DNA from: Gammaproteobacteria bacterium
GTDB taxonomy: Bacteria > Pseudomonadota > Gammaproteobacteria > Chromatiales > Chromatiaceae
Reading direction: 5' to 3'
DNA: 33,209 nucleotides
NCBI GenBank assembly: GCA_020445315.1
Contig: JAGRGW010000150.1
Coordinates: forward strand, 1 to 33,209
Below are positions 15,796 to 24,386 of this stretch, piece by piece. The position numbers were made by a program, and so were the translations under genes. Every line of letters begins with the position of its first letter. Within the stretch, counting starts at the first letter, position 1. The notes below the pieces were generated by a model. That model did not search any database. It worked only from the letters and a program-made list of their open reading frames with translations, and was not told where the DNA came from.

Positions 15796-18700
15796 ATGCG
15801 CGCCAACGTTCCGACCATCGATACCGCCGCCACGGCCCCGACGGCGACGGCACCTTCCAGGCGCCGCAAGATGGAACGGGCCTTCTGGATCGTCAGCCTG
15901 ATCATCCTGCTGACCGACGGCCTGTTCATTTTCGTCAACTATCGCGCCACCCAGGACGTCCTGTTCGACAACCTGCAAGTCGAAGGAGCACAGCAGGAAA
16001 CCACGTTCCACCTCGACCTGCGCAATCAGGGCCTGCACATGCAGCAGTTCGCGACCTACCTCGCGAACCAGCCGCAGGTTCGCGAGTTGTTCCTGGCCGG
16101 CAGGCTGGCAGTGACGGAGGAAGGCGGCGGTCCCGGTGGTGAGCGCGCGGCGGCGCTGCGCCAGGCCCTGTACGACCTGATCTCGCCGGGCTGGCAGAAA
16201 GTCACCGGCCGCTACCAGGTCAGGCAACTGCATTTCCACCTGGGGCCCGGCGACGTCTCGTTCCTGCGCGTGCACAAGCCCGGCAAGTTTGGCGACGACC
16301 TGTCGGGTATCCGGCATACGATTACGCATGCCATTCGTGACAACAAGCCGACACACGGCTTCGAATCCGGACGGGTATACGCCGGTATCCGGGGCGTTGT
16401 TCCGATCACGATCGAACGCGACAACGGTAGCGTCGAGGTTGCCGGCGCACTCGAGGCCGGCAGTTCGTTCACCCAGATGCTCAAGGTCCTCGAGGCAGAT
16501 ACCGGCTCAGCCTACTCGGTGCTGCTGACCGGCCGGTACTTCCACGACACGCACTGGCCGGACTTTGCCGCCAGGCTGAAACAGAAAAACCCGATGGTCG
16601 GCGACTGGTACATCGAAGGTACCCCGGACCAGGCGACCGTCCGCCAAATGCTGCGTGACCCGGAGGTCAAGGCCGCACTGGGCGCACGCCGAACCGTGAT
16701 CACCGACGTCAACGGCACCCCTTTCGCCGTGTTCAGCTTCCCGTTTCGCGACTTCCTGCGCAATGTCGACGCCTCGCAGCCACCGATCGGCGTCGTAGTG
16801 ACATGGCGTGACGCAAGCGGCGTCATCGCCGCCGCCGAGGACAGCCTGCGCACGAACCTGCTGCTCGGGATTTTTGGTTTCATCGTGGTCGAGACGCTGT
16901 TGTTCACGGCCTGGACGCTGGCCCGGCGCCAGCTGCAGCGCGTGATCGATTCGCAGGTGTCGGAACTGTCCGAGACGAACTACGCCTTGCAGCAGGAAAT
17001 CGGCCTGCGCATGCAGACCGAACACAAACTCAAGGACCACCAGGCCCACCTCGAAACCATCGTGGACCAGCGAACGGATACGTTGCGCCAGACCGTCGAG
17101 GAACTACGGCTGGAAGTCGACCAACGGCAAAGGGCGGAAGACGCGCTGCAACGCCAGCGTGACATGGCGAGGGTTACGTTGAAGTCGATTGCCGACGGCG
17201 TCATCACAACGGACACGGCGGGCCGGGTTCGCTACCTGAACCCCGCCGCCGAGATCCTGACCGGCTGGCGGTACGCCGAGGCCGTCGGACGACCCATCGC
17301 CGAGGTGTTCCGCGCCCGTGACATGGAGCATGATGGCAAGCCGCTTGGCTTCGACAACTGCCTCGCCGGCCGATGCGGGCAAGTGCACGGGGAGAACACC
17401 GAGCTGACGCGGCGCAACGGTGACCTCGTCACGGTCGAGCACTCGGTGTCGCCGATACGCGACGAGTCGGGCCGGCAGCAGGGCCTCGTATTGGTGTTCC
17501 ACGACGACACCGAGGCGCGTGAACTGGCGGTTCAGCTGTCCTACCAGGCCTCGCACGACGCACTGACCGACCTGGTCAACCGACGCGCTATCGAACGCGA
17601 ACTCCAAAGTGCCCTGCGCAGCAGCCAGAACCACGGTGACCGGCACGCTTTTCTGTACATCGACCTGGACCAGTTCAAGGTCGTCAACGACACTTGCGGC
17701 CACGTTGCCGGCGACCAGTTGCTGCGCCAGGTCGGCAAACTGCTGCAGCAGCGAACCCGGCACTCGGACTGCCTGGCCCGCCTGGGCGGTGACGAGTTCG
17801 GTCTGCTGCTGCGCGACTGTCCGATGGAGAAATCGCGCGAGATCGCCGAAGAACTGCTCGCCGCCCTGAACGCCTTCCGTTTCGTCTGGCAGGAGCGCAG
17901 CTTCAAGGTCGGCGCCAGTATCGGCATCGCGCTGATCGAACACCATTCGGAAAGCGTCGAGTCGGTCCTCAGCATGGCGGATTCGGCCTGTTATCTGGCC
18001 AAGGAGAAGGGGCGCAGCCGGGTCCAGCTGTCGTTGCCCGACGACGCCGAACTGATCGTACGCCAGGGCGAGATGGACTGGGTGTCACGCATTCATCAGG
18101 CCCTGACGGACGATCGTCTGGTGCTGTACGGACAACCCATCGTACCGGTCGATCCCAAAGCCGACGAACCGCCGCATCACGAGATCCTGGTTCGCATGCT
18201 CGACGAGGACGGCGAGCTGATCGCACCGACGGCATTCATCCCGGCGGCCGAGCGGTACGGCATGATGCATGACGTCGACCGCTGGATCATCGATCGAACG
18301 TTCCGTTTCATCCAACAGGCGAACAAGATCTGGCCGGACGAGCGCGCCGGGCATTACAGCATCAACCTGTCGGGCGAGACGATGGCCGACGAGAACATCC
18401 TGGCTTACATCCGGGAACGGCTCGAACGGTACGCGATCGATCCACGGCAGATCTGTTTCGAGGTCACCGAAACCGCGGCTATCGCGAACCTCGCCAGTGC
18501 CATCGACCTGATGGGCGCACTGCGTCGCGATGGCTGCAGGTTCGCACTCGACGACTTCGGCAGCGGCCTCTCCAGCTTCGGCTACCTGAAGGCGTTACCG
18601 GTTGACTACGTGAAGATCGATGGCGCCTTCGTCCGCAACCTCGACTCGGAACCGATCGACCGCGTCATGGTGGAAGCGATAAACAACGTGGGTCACGCGA

Positions 18701-18819
18701 TGAATTTGAAGACTATCGCCGAGTTCGTCGAGAACGACGCGGTGATGCTCGAGTTACAGCGTCTGGGCATCGACTACGCCCAGGGTTACGGCATCGGCCA
18801 GCCGGCCGCGCTGATCTGA
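15796..18819 (+). CDS. Membrane sensor diguanylate cyclase/phosphodiesterase (dCache-PAS-GGDEF-EAL)
   Basis: A 1007-residue inner-membrane c-di-GMP enzyme. Order: helix (about 29-48); periplasmic double-Cache domain (about 50-345) with SFLRVHKPGKFGDDLSG and GFESGRVYAGIRGVVPI, typical of dCache_3; second helix (about 353-373); coiled coil (380-455); PAS (about 456-575); GGDEF (580-745); EAL (755-1005). The cyclase motif is intact, LGGDEFG at 663-669, with an RHSD inhibitory site at 655-658. The phosphodiesterase signature reads EIL (796-798) instead of EAL, but E796, N857, E889, DDFGSG (919-924), K940 and E976 are kept, so both activities seem possible. No ribosome-binding site is obvious at 15796; an internal ATG at 15871 is an alternative. 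It is transcribed alone. Confidence 0.94.
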   Translation: MRANVPTIDTAATAPTATAPSRRRKMERAFWIVSLIILLTDGLFIFVNYRATQDVLFDNLQVEGAQQETTFHLDLRNQGLHMQQFATYLANQPQVRELFLAGRLAVTEEGGGPGGERAAALRQALYDLISPGWQKVTGRYQVRQLHFHLGPGDVSFLRVHKPGKFGDDLSGIRHTITHAIRDNKPTHGFESGRVYAGIRGVVPITIERDNGSVEVAGALEAGSSFTQMLKVLEADTGSAYSVLLTGRYFHDTHWPDFAARLKQKNPMVGDWYIEGTPDQATVRQMLRDPEVKAALGARRTVITDVNGTPFAVFSFPFRDFLRNVDASQPPIGVVVTWRDASGVIAAAEDSLRTNLLLGIFGFIVVETLLFTAWTLARRQLQRVIDSQVSELSETNYALQQEIGLRMQTEHKLKDHQAHLETIVDQRTDTLRQTVEELRLEVDQRQRAEDALQRQRDMARVTLKSIADGVITTDTAGRVRYLNPAAEILTGWRYAEAVGRPIAEVFRARDMEHDGKPLGFDNCLAGRCGQVHGENTELTRRNGDLVTVEHSVSPIRDESGRQQGLVLVFHDDTEARELAVQLSYQASHDALTDLVNRRAIERELQSALRSSQNHGDRHAFLYIDLDQFKVVNDTCGHVAGDQLLRQVGKLLQQRTRHSDCLARLGGDEFGLLLRDCPMEKSREIAEELLAALNAFRFVWQERSFKVGASIGIALIEHHSESVESVLSMADSACYLAKEKGRSRVQLSLPDDAELIVRQGEMDWVSRIHQALTDDRLVLYGQPIVPVDPKADEPPHHEILVRMLDEDGELIAPTAFIPAAERYGMMHDVDRWIIDRTFRFIQQANKIWPDERAGHYSINLSGETMADENILAYIRERLERYAIDPRQICFEVTETAAIANLASAIDLMGALRRDGCRFALDDFGSGLSSFGYLKALPVDYVKIDGAFVRNLDSEPIDRVMVEAINNVGHAMNLKTIAEFVENDAVMLELQRLGIDYAQGYGIGQPAALI

Positions 18820-18866
18820 ACGTCATTCACCTGGACGCGACCTTGCGGCCGGGGCCAGGCTACCTT

Positions 18867-18965
18867 TCAGACTGCTGCCGTCATGCCGACGAACAACTGC
18901 AGGACCAAGGCAACAAAGACAACCGCCATGACCGACAAAATCACGTGCTCCGAGACCAGTCGCAT
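18867..18965 (-). CDS. Possible 32-residue single-helix membrane peptide
   Basis: A 32-codon frame, starting MRLVSEHVILSV, is nearly all one hydrophobic helix and ends in TGA. The ATG at 18965 follows the stop of the small ORF upstream by five bases, and GGGGTAA precedes it as ribosome-binding site. Family unknown. The hydrophobic composition and tandem layout with the neighbouring small ORF support it, but its size leaves doubt. Confidence 0.4.
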   Translation of the reverse strand: MRLVSEHVILSVMAVVFVALVLQLFVGMTAAV

Positions 18966-18970
18966 CGTGT

Positions 18971-19096
18971 TTACCCCGCAAACAGGCTGGTGGCAGCATC
19001 GGCGGCCGGTGCGAACACCAGCACGGCCAGCAACAGGCATACCAGGACAGCGGATACGCCGGACGTCAACAACTCAGCGCGGTGGGTGCTACTCAT
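18971..19096 (-). CDS. Possible 41-residue membrane or exported peptide
   Basis: A 41-codon frame, starting MSSTHRAELLTSG, has a strong GGGGGAG ribosome-binding site about seven bases before its ATG. A charged N-terminus is followed by one long hydrophobic stretch (about 14-31) and FAPAADAATS, which could be a signal-peptidase site or a short periplasmic tail. It forms a two-gene set with the next small ORF. I do not recognise the family; cobalt-transporter CbtB was considered because of size but its His-rich end is absent. Confidence 0.45.
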   Translation of the reverse strand: MSSTHRAELLTSGVSAVLVCLLLAVLVFAPAADAATSLFAG

Positions 19097-19243
19097 GTTG
19101 TTCTCCCCCGGGGACAGGTACGGACCTCGTTCGGTCACTCGTTATCGTGGATCGGTGTGGTCAGGTGCCGACATTAATAGCACAACCGGCTGCGTGGCTG
19201 CGCCGCGACCGCGGTCCGGGGGAAAGCCAGAAAACTCATTGAT

Positions 19244-19260
19244 TTTGTTTTTAAAACAAA
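19244..19260. promoter_or_regulatory. AT-rich palindrome, possible operator
   Basis: TTTGTTTT and AAAACAAA pair perfectly around one central base (T). Such an AT-only stretch stands out in this GC-rich DNA. It lies 150 bases upstream of the small minus-strand ORF pair and 240 bases upstream of gspE. A regulator-binding site or an AT-rich promoter element is likely; for RNA it is too weak a stem for a terminator. Confidence 0.4.
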
Positions 19261-19304
19261 GTCTTGCCGAGATTCTCAATGCGAATCGTCATTTTTCGGC
19301 CCGG

Positions 19305-19322
19305 TAAGAATCTGGATTCTTA
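19305..19322. promoter_or_regulatory. 18-bp palindrome TAAGAATC-TG-GATTCTTA, possible operator
   Basis: Two perfect 8-bp arms with a 2-base spacer, placed between the divergent small ORFs and the T2SS operon. The symmetry and spacing suit a homodimeric regulator. I cannot assign it to a known regulator. Confidence 0.45.
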
Positions 19323-19501
19323 TTGACTAGGATCAGTTCCCCGCAGCGGGTTCGCGGTACCCGAAACCGTTCACAACGCGACATCGGCGCCGGCGCGGCC
19401 GCGCCCGGGCCAACGCCGAAGCGGCATCGTGCTGCTGCGGCACGGCACCGCCAGCGGTTACTATTCCGCCCCATGCGGGCGAAGCCCGACGGGAAAAAGG
19501 T

Positions 19502-21193
19502 ATGTCGATCAACGTAGGTGAAATCCTGGTCGAGGCAGGGAAACTCGATACCGAGCAGTTGGAACGCGTCCGCGGGCTGCAGGCCGAGGGGCGCGGCCTG
19601 CTCGGTCCGCTGTTGGTCCAGCTCGGCTTCGTCAGCGAACGCGACCTGTGCACCGCACTCGCTGCGGGTCTCGGCTGGCCCGAGGCCGTCAGGGAGGACT
19701 ACGAGCGCCCCACCGACGACGACGGCAGCGTATCCGCCGATTTCCTGCACCAGTACCAGGCCGTGCCGCTGGCGATCGGCGACGACGGGGTCGAGGTGGC
19801 GATCGCCGACCCGGGGGACGGCTTCGTACTGGATGCCCTGCGCCTGGCTTACGGACGCCAGTTGCACCCCTCGATCGGACGCATCAGCGACATTCAGGCA
19901 GCCCTGGCCAGGCACTTCCCGCTCGAACAGGCCACCGAGATCGAGCCGGGTACCGCGTTGTCCGGTATCGACAGCGACGCCGACGACATCGCGCACCTGC
20001 GCGACATGGCCAGCGAGGCGCCGGTCATCCGCCGGGTCAACCAGCTGATCTCGCGCGCACTGGAACTGCGCGCCTCGGACATCCACATCGAACCGTTCGA
20101 ACGCAGCGTCACCGTGCGCTACCGCATCGACGGAGCGCTGCGGCCGGCCGAGTTCGCAGCCGGGATCCCGGCCGCGGCGATCACGTCACGCATCAAGATA
20201 ATGGCCGACCTCAACATTGCCGAACGTCGCCTGCCACAGGACGGCCGTATCAAGCTGCGCGTCGAGGGTCGCGAGGTCGACATGCGCATCTCGACGGTAC
20301 CGACGATGCACGGCGAGAGTGTCGTCATGCGCCTGCTCGACCAGGGTGACGTCGCGCTCGATTTCGCGGCACTCGGCTTCGGCGAGGCGATCCTTGCCCG
20401 TTTCCGGCGCCTGCTGGCCAGACCGCACGGCATCCTGCTGGTCACCGGCCCGACCGGCAGCGGCAAGACCACGACGCTGTACGCGGCGCTGTCCGAACTC
20501 AACACGCCGGACAAAAAGATCCTGACGGTGGAAGACCCGATCGAGTACCAGCTCGACGGTGTCAACCAGATTCCGGTGAGACCGAACATTGACCTGACCT
20601 TCGCCAATGCCCTGCGCGCGATCCTGCGCCAGGACCCCGACGTGATCATGATCGGCGAAATGCGCGATGTCGAAACCGCGCGTATCGCCGTGCAGGCGGC
20701 ACTGACCGGGCACAAGGTGTTTTCGACCCTGCACACCAACGATGCCGCCAGCAGCATCACCCGCCTGCAGGACATGCAGGTCGACGACTACCTGCTGACA
20801 TCCACGATCGACGGCGTGCTGGCCCAGCGCCTGGTCCGGCGCCTGTGTCCGCATTGCCGGCAGCCGTTCACACCGTCACCGGAAGCCGTCGCCGAACTCG
20901 GTCTCGCGGCTATCGCCGGGCAGTCGTCACCGACGCTGTACCGGGCGCAGGGCTGCGAGGCCTGCGATCACACAGGTTACCGTGGGCGTACGACCATCCT
21001 CGAACTGCTGATCATGAACGAGCCGCTGCGGCGGGCGATCATTGCCCGCGCCGATGCCGACCAGCTGCGCGAGATCGCCGTGCGCGAAGGCATGACCGAC
21101 ATGCGCATCGACGGCCTCGACAAGGCTCTGCAGGGACTGACGACGATAGAGGAAGTCGAGCGTGTCGTGCAGTCCGTGGCCACGGCAGACTGA
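19502..21193 (+). CDS. gspE: Type II secretion system ATPase GspE
   Basis: A 563-residue cytoplasmic hexameric ATPase that powers pseudopilus assembly. The N-terminal domain (1-145) is the MshEN/N1E type that binds GspL. The ATPase core has ASDIHIEPF, Walker A GPTGSGKTT (316-324), an Asp box (LTVEDPIEYQ), Walker B region VIMIGEMRD (381-389) and a His box GHKVFSTLHTND (403-414). A zinc-binding four-Cys element (C449, C452, C485, C488) is typical of GspE. An AAAAAGG just before the ATG is the ribosome-binding site. It is first of an eleven-gene operon in Xps order. Confidence 0.96.
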   Translation: MSINVGEILVEAGKLDTEQLERVRGLQAEGRGLLGPLLVQLGFVSERDLCTALAAGLGWPEAVREDYERPTDDDGSVSADFLHQYQAVPLAIGDDGVEVAIADPGDGFVLDALRLAYGRQLHPSIGRISDIQAALARHFPLEQATEIEPGTALSGIDSDADDIAHLRDMASEAPVIRRVNQLISRALELRASDIHIEPFERSVTVRYRIDGALRPAEFAAGIPAAAITSRIKIMADLNIAERRLPQDGRIKLRVEGREVDMRISTVPTMHGESVVMRLLDQGDVALDFAALGFGEAILARFRRLLARPHGILLVTGPTGSGKTTTLYAALSELNTPDKKILTVEDPIEYQLDGVNQIPVRPNIDLTFANALRAILRQDPDVIMIGEMRDVETARIAVQAALTGHKVFSTLHTNDAASSITRLQDMQVDDYLLTSTIDGVLAQRLVRRLCPHCRQPFTPSPEAVAELGLAAIAGQSSPTLYRAQGCEACDHTGYRGRTTILELLIMNEPLRRAIIARADADQLREIAVREGMTDMRIDGLDKALQGLTTIEEVERVVQSVATAD

Positions 21194-21197
21194 GCCC

Positions 21198-22418
21198 GTG
21201 CAGAGTTTCAGATACAAGGCCGCGAACCCGGACGGCCAGATCGTCGAGGGACTGCTCAAGGCCGCGGATCGCGATTCCGCCGCGCGCCAGCTGCTGGCCC
21301 AGGGCCGCACCCCGCTGCACATCGGCGATGACGCGGGTGAGCGCACGAACTCGCCCCCGGCGCGACGCGACCGGCCAACACGCAGCGCGGGGCGTGCCGC
21401 CATCGACCATTTCACGCTCGAACTGTCGACACTGCTGCGGGCCGGCCTGCCGCTCGGGCAGGCGCTCGACACCCTGATCGAACTCGCCGACAGCGAAGAG
21501 ATGACGGATCTCGCCAGCCGGGTCAACCGCGAGGTCCGTGCCGGCAATAGCCTGTCCGAGGCCCTCGAAAAGACCCATCCCGCATTCGCCGGTTTCTACT
21601 GCAACATGGTGCGCGCGGGCGAATCGAGCGGTGCCCTCGACCTCGCCCTCGCCCGCCTGGCCGAGTTTCGCGGCAACCAGCACGCGCTCAGACAGACACT
21701 GATGTCGGCCCTGCTGTATCCCGCTATCCTGCTCGTGCTCGCGCTGGTCGCGGTCGCCGTGCTGCTGGCCTTCGTCGTACCCCAGTTCACCCAGATGTTT
21801 GCCGATGCCGGCCGCGAACTGCCATTGCTGACCCGCATCGTCGCCGCGACCGGCGAGCTGGTCACGCGCTGGTGGTGGCTCGGACTGCTGCTGTTCGCCG
21901 GCGCCAGCTGGTGGCTGCGTCGCGACTGGCGCACACAGGCGGGCAGGCTGCGATGGGATGCTCGCCTGCTGCGACTGCCGCTGGCCGGCGATCTCGTGCG
22001 CAAATTGGCGACGGCCCGCTTCAGCCGGACTCTGGCAACGCTGCTCGAAAACGGCGTTAACCTGGTACCCGGCCTCGAGATCGCACGCCAGGTGGCGGGC
22101 AACAGCATCATCGCGCAACGTCTCGGCACGGCGACCCGACGGGTCCGGGAGGGTGCCGCACTGGCCACGGCATTGAGCGAATCAGAGGCGCTGCCCACGC
22201 TGGCGCAGCAACTGGTTCGACTGGGCGAGAAGACCGGCAACCTGGGGCCGATGCTCGGCCAGGTGGCCGATATCTACGAGCGCGACGTGCAAACCGCGCT
22301 GAAGCGACTGCTGACGCTGGCGGAACCGGTCATTATTGTTACCATCGCCCTGATGATCACGGTCATCATCCTGTCCGTGGTATTGATGATACTCGAGTCC
22401 AACGATCTCGCCTTCTGA
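21198..22418 (+). CDS. gspF: Type II secretion system inner-membrane platform protein GspF
   Basis: Taken to start at the GTG at 21198, four bases after gspE, which gives 406 residues, the normal GspF length and the usual N-terminus QSFRYKAANPDGQ. An ATG at 21162 inside gspE would add 12 unlikely residues. There are two GspF domains (about 65-190 and 265-390), each starting with the FTLELSTLLRAGLPL or FSRTLATLLENGVNL pattern, and three membrane segments. It forms the core platform with GspE and GspL. Confidence 0.94.
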   Translation: MQSFRYKAANPDGQIVEGLLKAADRDSAARQLLAQGRTPLHIGDDAGERTNSPPARRDRPTRSAGRAAIDHFTLELSTLLRAGLPLGQALDTLIELADSEEMTDLASRVNREVRAGNSLSEALEKTHPAFAGFYCNMVRAGESSGALDLALARLAEFRGNQHALRQTLMSALLYPAILLVLALVAVAVLLAFVVPQFTQMFADAGRELPLLTRIVAATGELVTRWWWLGLLLFAGASWWLRRDWRTQAGRLRWDARLLRLPLAGDLVRKLATARFSRTLATLLENGVNLVPGLEIARQVAGNSIIAQRLGTATRRVREGAALATALSESEALPTLAQQLVRLGEKTGNLGPMLGQVADIYERDVQTALKRLLTLAEPVIIVTIALMITVIILSVVLMILESNDLAF

Positions 22419-22447
22419 CCTGCCAACCGAACACCTGGAGTATGGAC

Positions 22448-22861
22448 ATGACTTCCCTGGCCCGCCGCCGCGGCTTCACCCTGATCGAACTGATCGTCGT
22501 CATCGCGCTGATCGCCGTACTTGCCGCCGTCGTCGCACCCAACCTGCTCGGCAAGGCCAGCGACGCCAACCGCAAATCGGCGGCCGTGCAGATCGAAAAG
22601 ATCAGCAACGCGGTGGAACTGTTCCGGCTCGAGACCGGGCAGTACCCGGAATCGCTGGACGACCTGGTCACCCGACCGGCGGGACTCGACCGCTGGAACG
22701 GGCCCTACGTGAAGAAACAGTCGCGCCTGCAGGACCCTTGGGGCAACCCGCTGGTCATCGAGATTCCGGGGCAGAACGGTTCGTTCGACATCATCTCGTA
22801 TGGCGGCGACGGACGTCCCGGTGGCGACGGCGATGCTGCGGACATCACCAATTGGGATTGA
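22448..22861 (+). CDS. gspG: Major pseudopilin GspG
   Basis: A 137-residue prepilin with the type IV cleavage site RRRG/FTLIEL, including the +5 Glu, followed by the hydrophobic helix. The C-terminal globular part shows the GspG pattern GQYPESLDDLV, WNGPYVKK, DPWGNP and FDIISYGGDG, which holds the calcium site. GGAG at 22437-22440 favours the ATG at 22448; the ATG at 22442 is too close. It is the main subunit of the pseudopilus. Confidence 0.95.
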   Translation: MTSLARRRGFTLIELIVVIALIAVLAAVVAPNLLGKASDANRKSAAVQIEKISNAVELFRLETGQYPESLDDLVTRPAGLDRWNGPYVKKQSRLQDPWGNPLVIEIPGQNGSFDIISYGGDGRPGGDGDAADITNWD

Positions 22862-22864
22862 CGT

Positions 22865-23338
22865 GTGCGGCAACGCGGCGGCCGATCAGTAACACGGGGT
22901 ATCGCCGGCTTCACCCTGGTCGAGCTGTTGATCGTGCTGACGCTGTTGACCGCGCTGAGCGCGGTGCTGGCACCGATCCTGCTACCCTCGCCGGGCAGGC
23001 AGTTGCAACATGCCGCGTCGGAGGTCATCACCACCCTGCGCGAAACACGGCGACTGGCGCAGCGCGGGCAGGTTCGACGGCGCTTTTTCGTCGATACCGA
23101 GCTGGGTCGCTACGGCATCGTCGACAGCGACCGTGACCGTCGCCTGCCCGACGGCACGACGGCCGCGCTGACCACGGCGGAGTCACTGCTGCTGGGTGAG
23201 GGTGCCGGTGGCATCGATTTCTTTCCCGACGGCAGTTCCACCGGCGGCAGGCTGGTACTGGGACTCGACGGCCACGCACGCCAGATCGATATCGAATGGC
23301 TGACCGGCCGGATCCGGATCGGCGACTACGTCGAATGA
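22865..23338 (+). CDS. gspH: Minor pseudopilin GspH
   Basis: A 157-residue prepilin beginning with GTG, three bases after gspG. The cleavage site is GIAG/FTLVELLIV with the +5 Glu. The GspH-like beta-rich domain follows, with LRETRRLAQRG early and RIRIGDYVE at the end. The stop overlaps the start of gspI (ATGA). It is a minor component near the pseudopilus tip. Confidence 0.9.
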   Translation: MRQRGGRSVTRGIAGFTLVELLIVLTLLTALSAVLAPILLPSPGRQLQHAASEVITTLRETRRLAQRGQVRRRFFVDTELGRYGIVDSDRDRRLPDGTTAALTTAESLLLGEGAGGIDFFPDGSSTGGRLVLGLDGHARQIDIEWLTGRIRIGDYVE

Positions 23339-23721
23339 AACACGTACGCGGATTCACGCTGATCGAGATACTCGTCGCGCTGACGATGTTCGCCGTCGTC
23401 GGCGGCGTGTTGCTGCAACTGTTTCACAACGGCCTGCGCTCGGCCCGGCTGGCCAGCGAGCAGACCCACGCGGCGATGCTGGCCAGGAGCAAGCTGACCG
23501 AGTTGCAGGCATTCGGCGCGCTCACCGAGGGTGAACTGAGCGGCGAGTTTGACGATGGCTACCGCTGGCGGGCGACCCTGTCGGAGAACGTCGACATGGC
23601 CGAGCGCTACCCCGGCACGCTGCAGCCACTCGACCTCGACCTGGTCATCAGCTGGGGCGACGACGAAACGGCCTCGAGGTTCGGCGTCGAAACCCTGTTG
23701 TTGTCACGCCGGTCACCGTGA
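23335..23721 (+). CDS. gspI: Minor pseudopilin GspI
   Basis: The ATG at 23335 overlaps the gspH stop and gives 128 residues: MKHVRG/FTLIEILVALTMF, a near-perfect GspI N-terminus. The frame is open upstream but only this start places the cleavage site correctly. ARSKLTELQAFG after the helix is also typical. GspI forms the tip complex with GspJ and GspK. Confidence 0.93.
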   Translation: MKHVRGFTLIEILVALTMFAVVGGVLLQLFHNGLRSARLASEQTHAAMLARSKLTELQAFGALTEGELSGEFDDGYRWRATLSENVDMAERYPGTLQPLDLDLVISWGDDETASRFGVETLLLSRRSP

Positions 23722-24386
23722 GCAGCATGCGACAGCGCGGTTTCACCCTGGTCGAGATGCTGGTCGCGCTGAGCGTGGCCGCGCTGCTGGTGACGCTGGT
23801 GTACGGCGGTATCCGGGTCGTCCATCGCACGGTCAACGCGACCGACGCACTGATCGAGAACAACGAGATCATGCGCATCAGCTGGCAGTTCCTGCACAGC
23901 GCCCTGTCGCGCGCGCGCCTGGCGAGGATTCTCGGCAACCGTGAAGACCTGACCGGGTTCAGCGGCGATGGCGAATCGCTGAGCTTCGTTGCCGATATGC
24001 CGCCCTACCTCGGCCTCGGCGGTCCGACCCGGATCACGCTCGCGACCGACCGCCTGGATGGCGCCGAGCGGCTGCTGGTGACCCGGCAGCGTTTCGACTT
24101 CAGGCAGGAAACGGCCGACGAGCCCCCCCAGCAGGCAGTATTGCTCGACCAACTGGACTCGCTGCGGATCACGTACTTCGGCCAACTGAGTGACGAAACG
24201 ACACCCGGGTGGCACGACGCGTGGTCAGAGAGAAGTCACCTGCCCAACCTGGTCAGCATCCGGGTCAAGCCGGCAGGCTCGCCAGCCTGGCCCGAACTGA
24301 TCGCACGCCCACTGGCCGGCACACAGCCGGTATCGGAAGAAGCGCCACCCGAAGACCGGCCTGACGCCGCGGAGCCACCCGAATGA
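23718..24386 (+). CDS. gspJ: Minor pseudopilin GspJ
   Basis: A 222-residue prepilin starting at GTG 23718 (or ATG 23727), with MRQRG/FTLVEMLVAL. The body has the GspJ pattern, including FVADMPPYLGLGGPTRITL. Residues after about 195 form a Pro- and acid-rich tail ending PPEDRPDAAEPPE, which is likely disordered. It overlaps both neighbours by four bases. Confidence 0.92.
   Translation: MSSMRQRGFTLVEMLVALSVAALLVTLVYGGIRVVHRTVNATDALIENNEIMRISWQFLHSALSRARLARILGNREDLTGFSGDGESLSFVADMPPYLGLGGPTRITLATDRLDGAERLLVTRQRFDFRQETADEPPQQAVLLDQLDSLRITYFGQLSDETTPGWHDAWSERSHLPNLVSIRVKPAGSPAWPELIARPLAGTQPVSEEAPPEDRPDAAEPPE

Larger units (their letters stand above)
18820..19501. other. Spacer between c-di-GMP enzyme and T2SS operon
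   Basis: No long protein gene is seen in this 682-base stretch. It holds two very small membrane-type ORFs on the minus strand (18867-19096), two AT-rich palindromes (19244-19260 and 19305-19322) and, before gspE, a small hairpin CGGGC-GAA-GCCCG (19476-19488). The palindrome area is clearly more AT-rich than the flanking genes, which fits a promoter and operator region for divergent transcription. Confidence 0.55.

Noticed and set aside
18867..19096. Cobalt transporter subunit CbtB
   Set aside because: Size and single helix fit, but the histidine-rich C-terminus, a CbtA partner and a cobalamin riboswitch are all missing.
19265..19290. Fur-box-like sequence GATTCTCAATGCGAATCGTCAT
   Set aside because: The match to the Fur consensus is partial and the inverted symmetry is poor; no iron-uptake gene is next to it.
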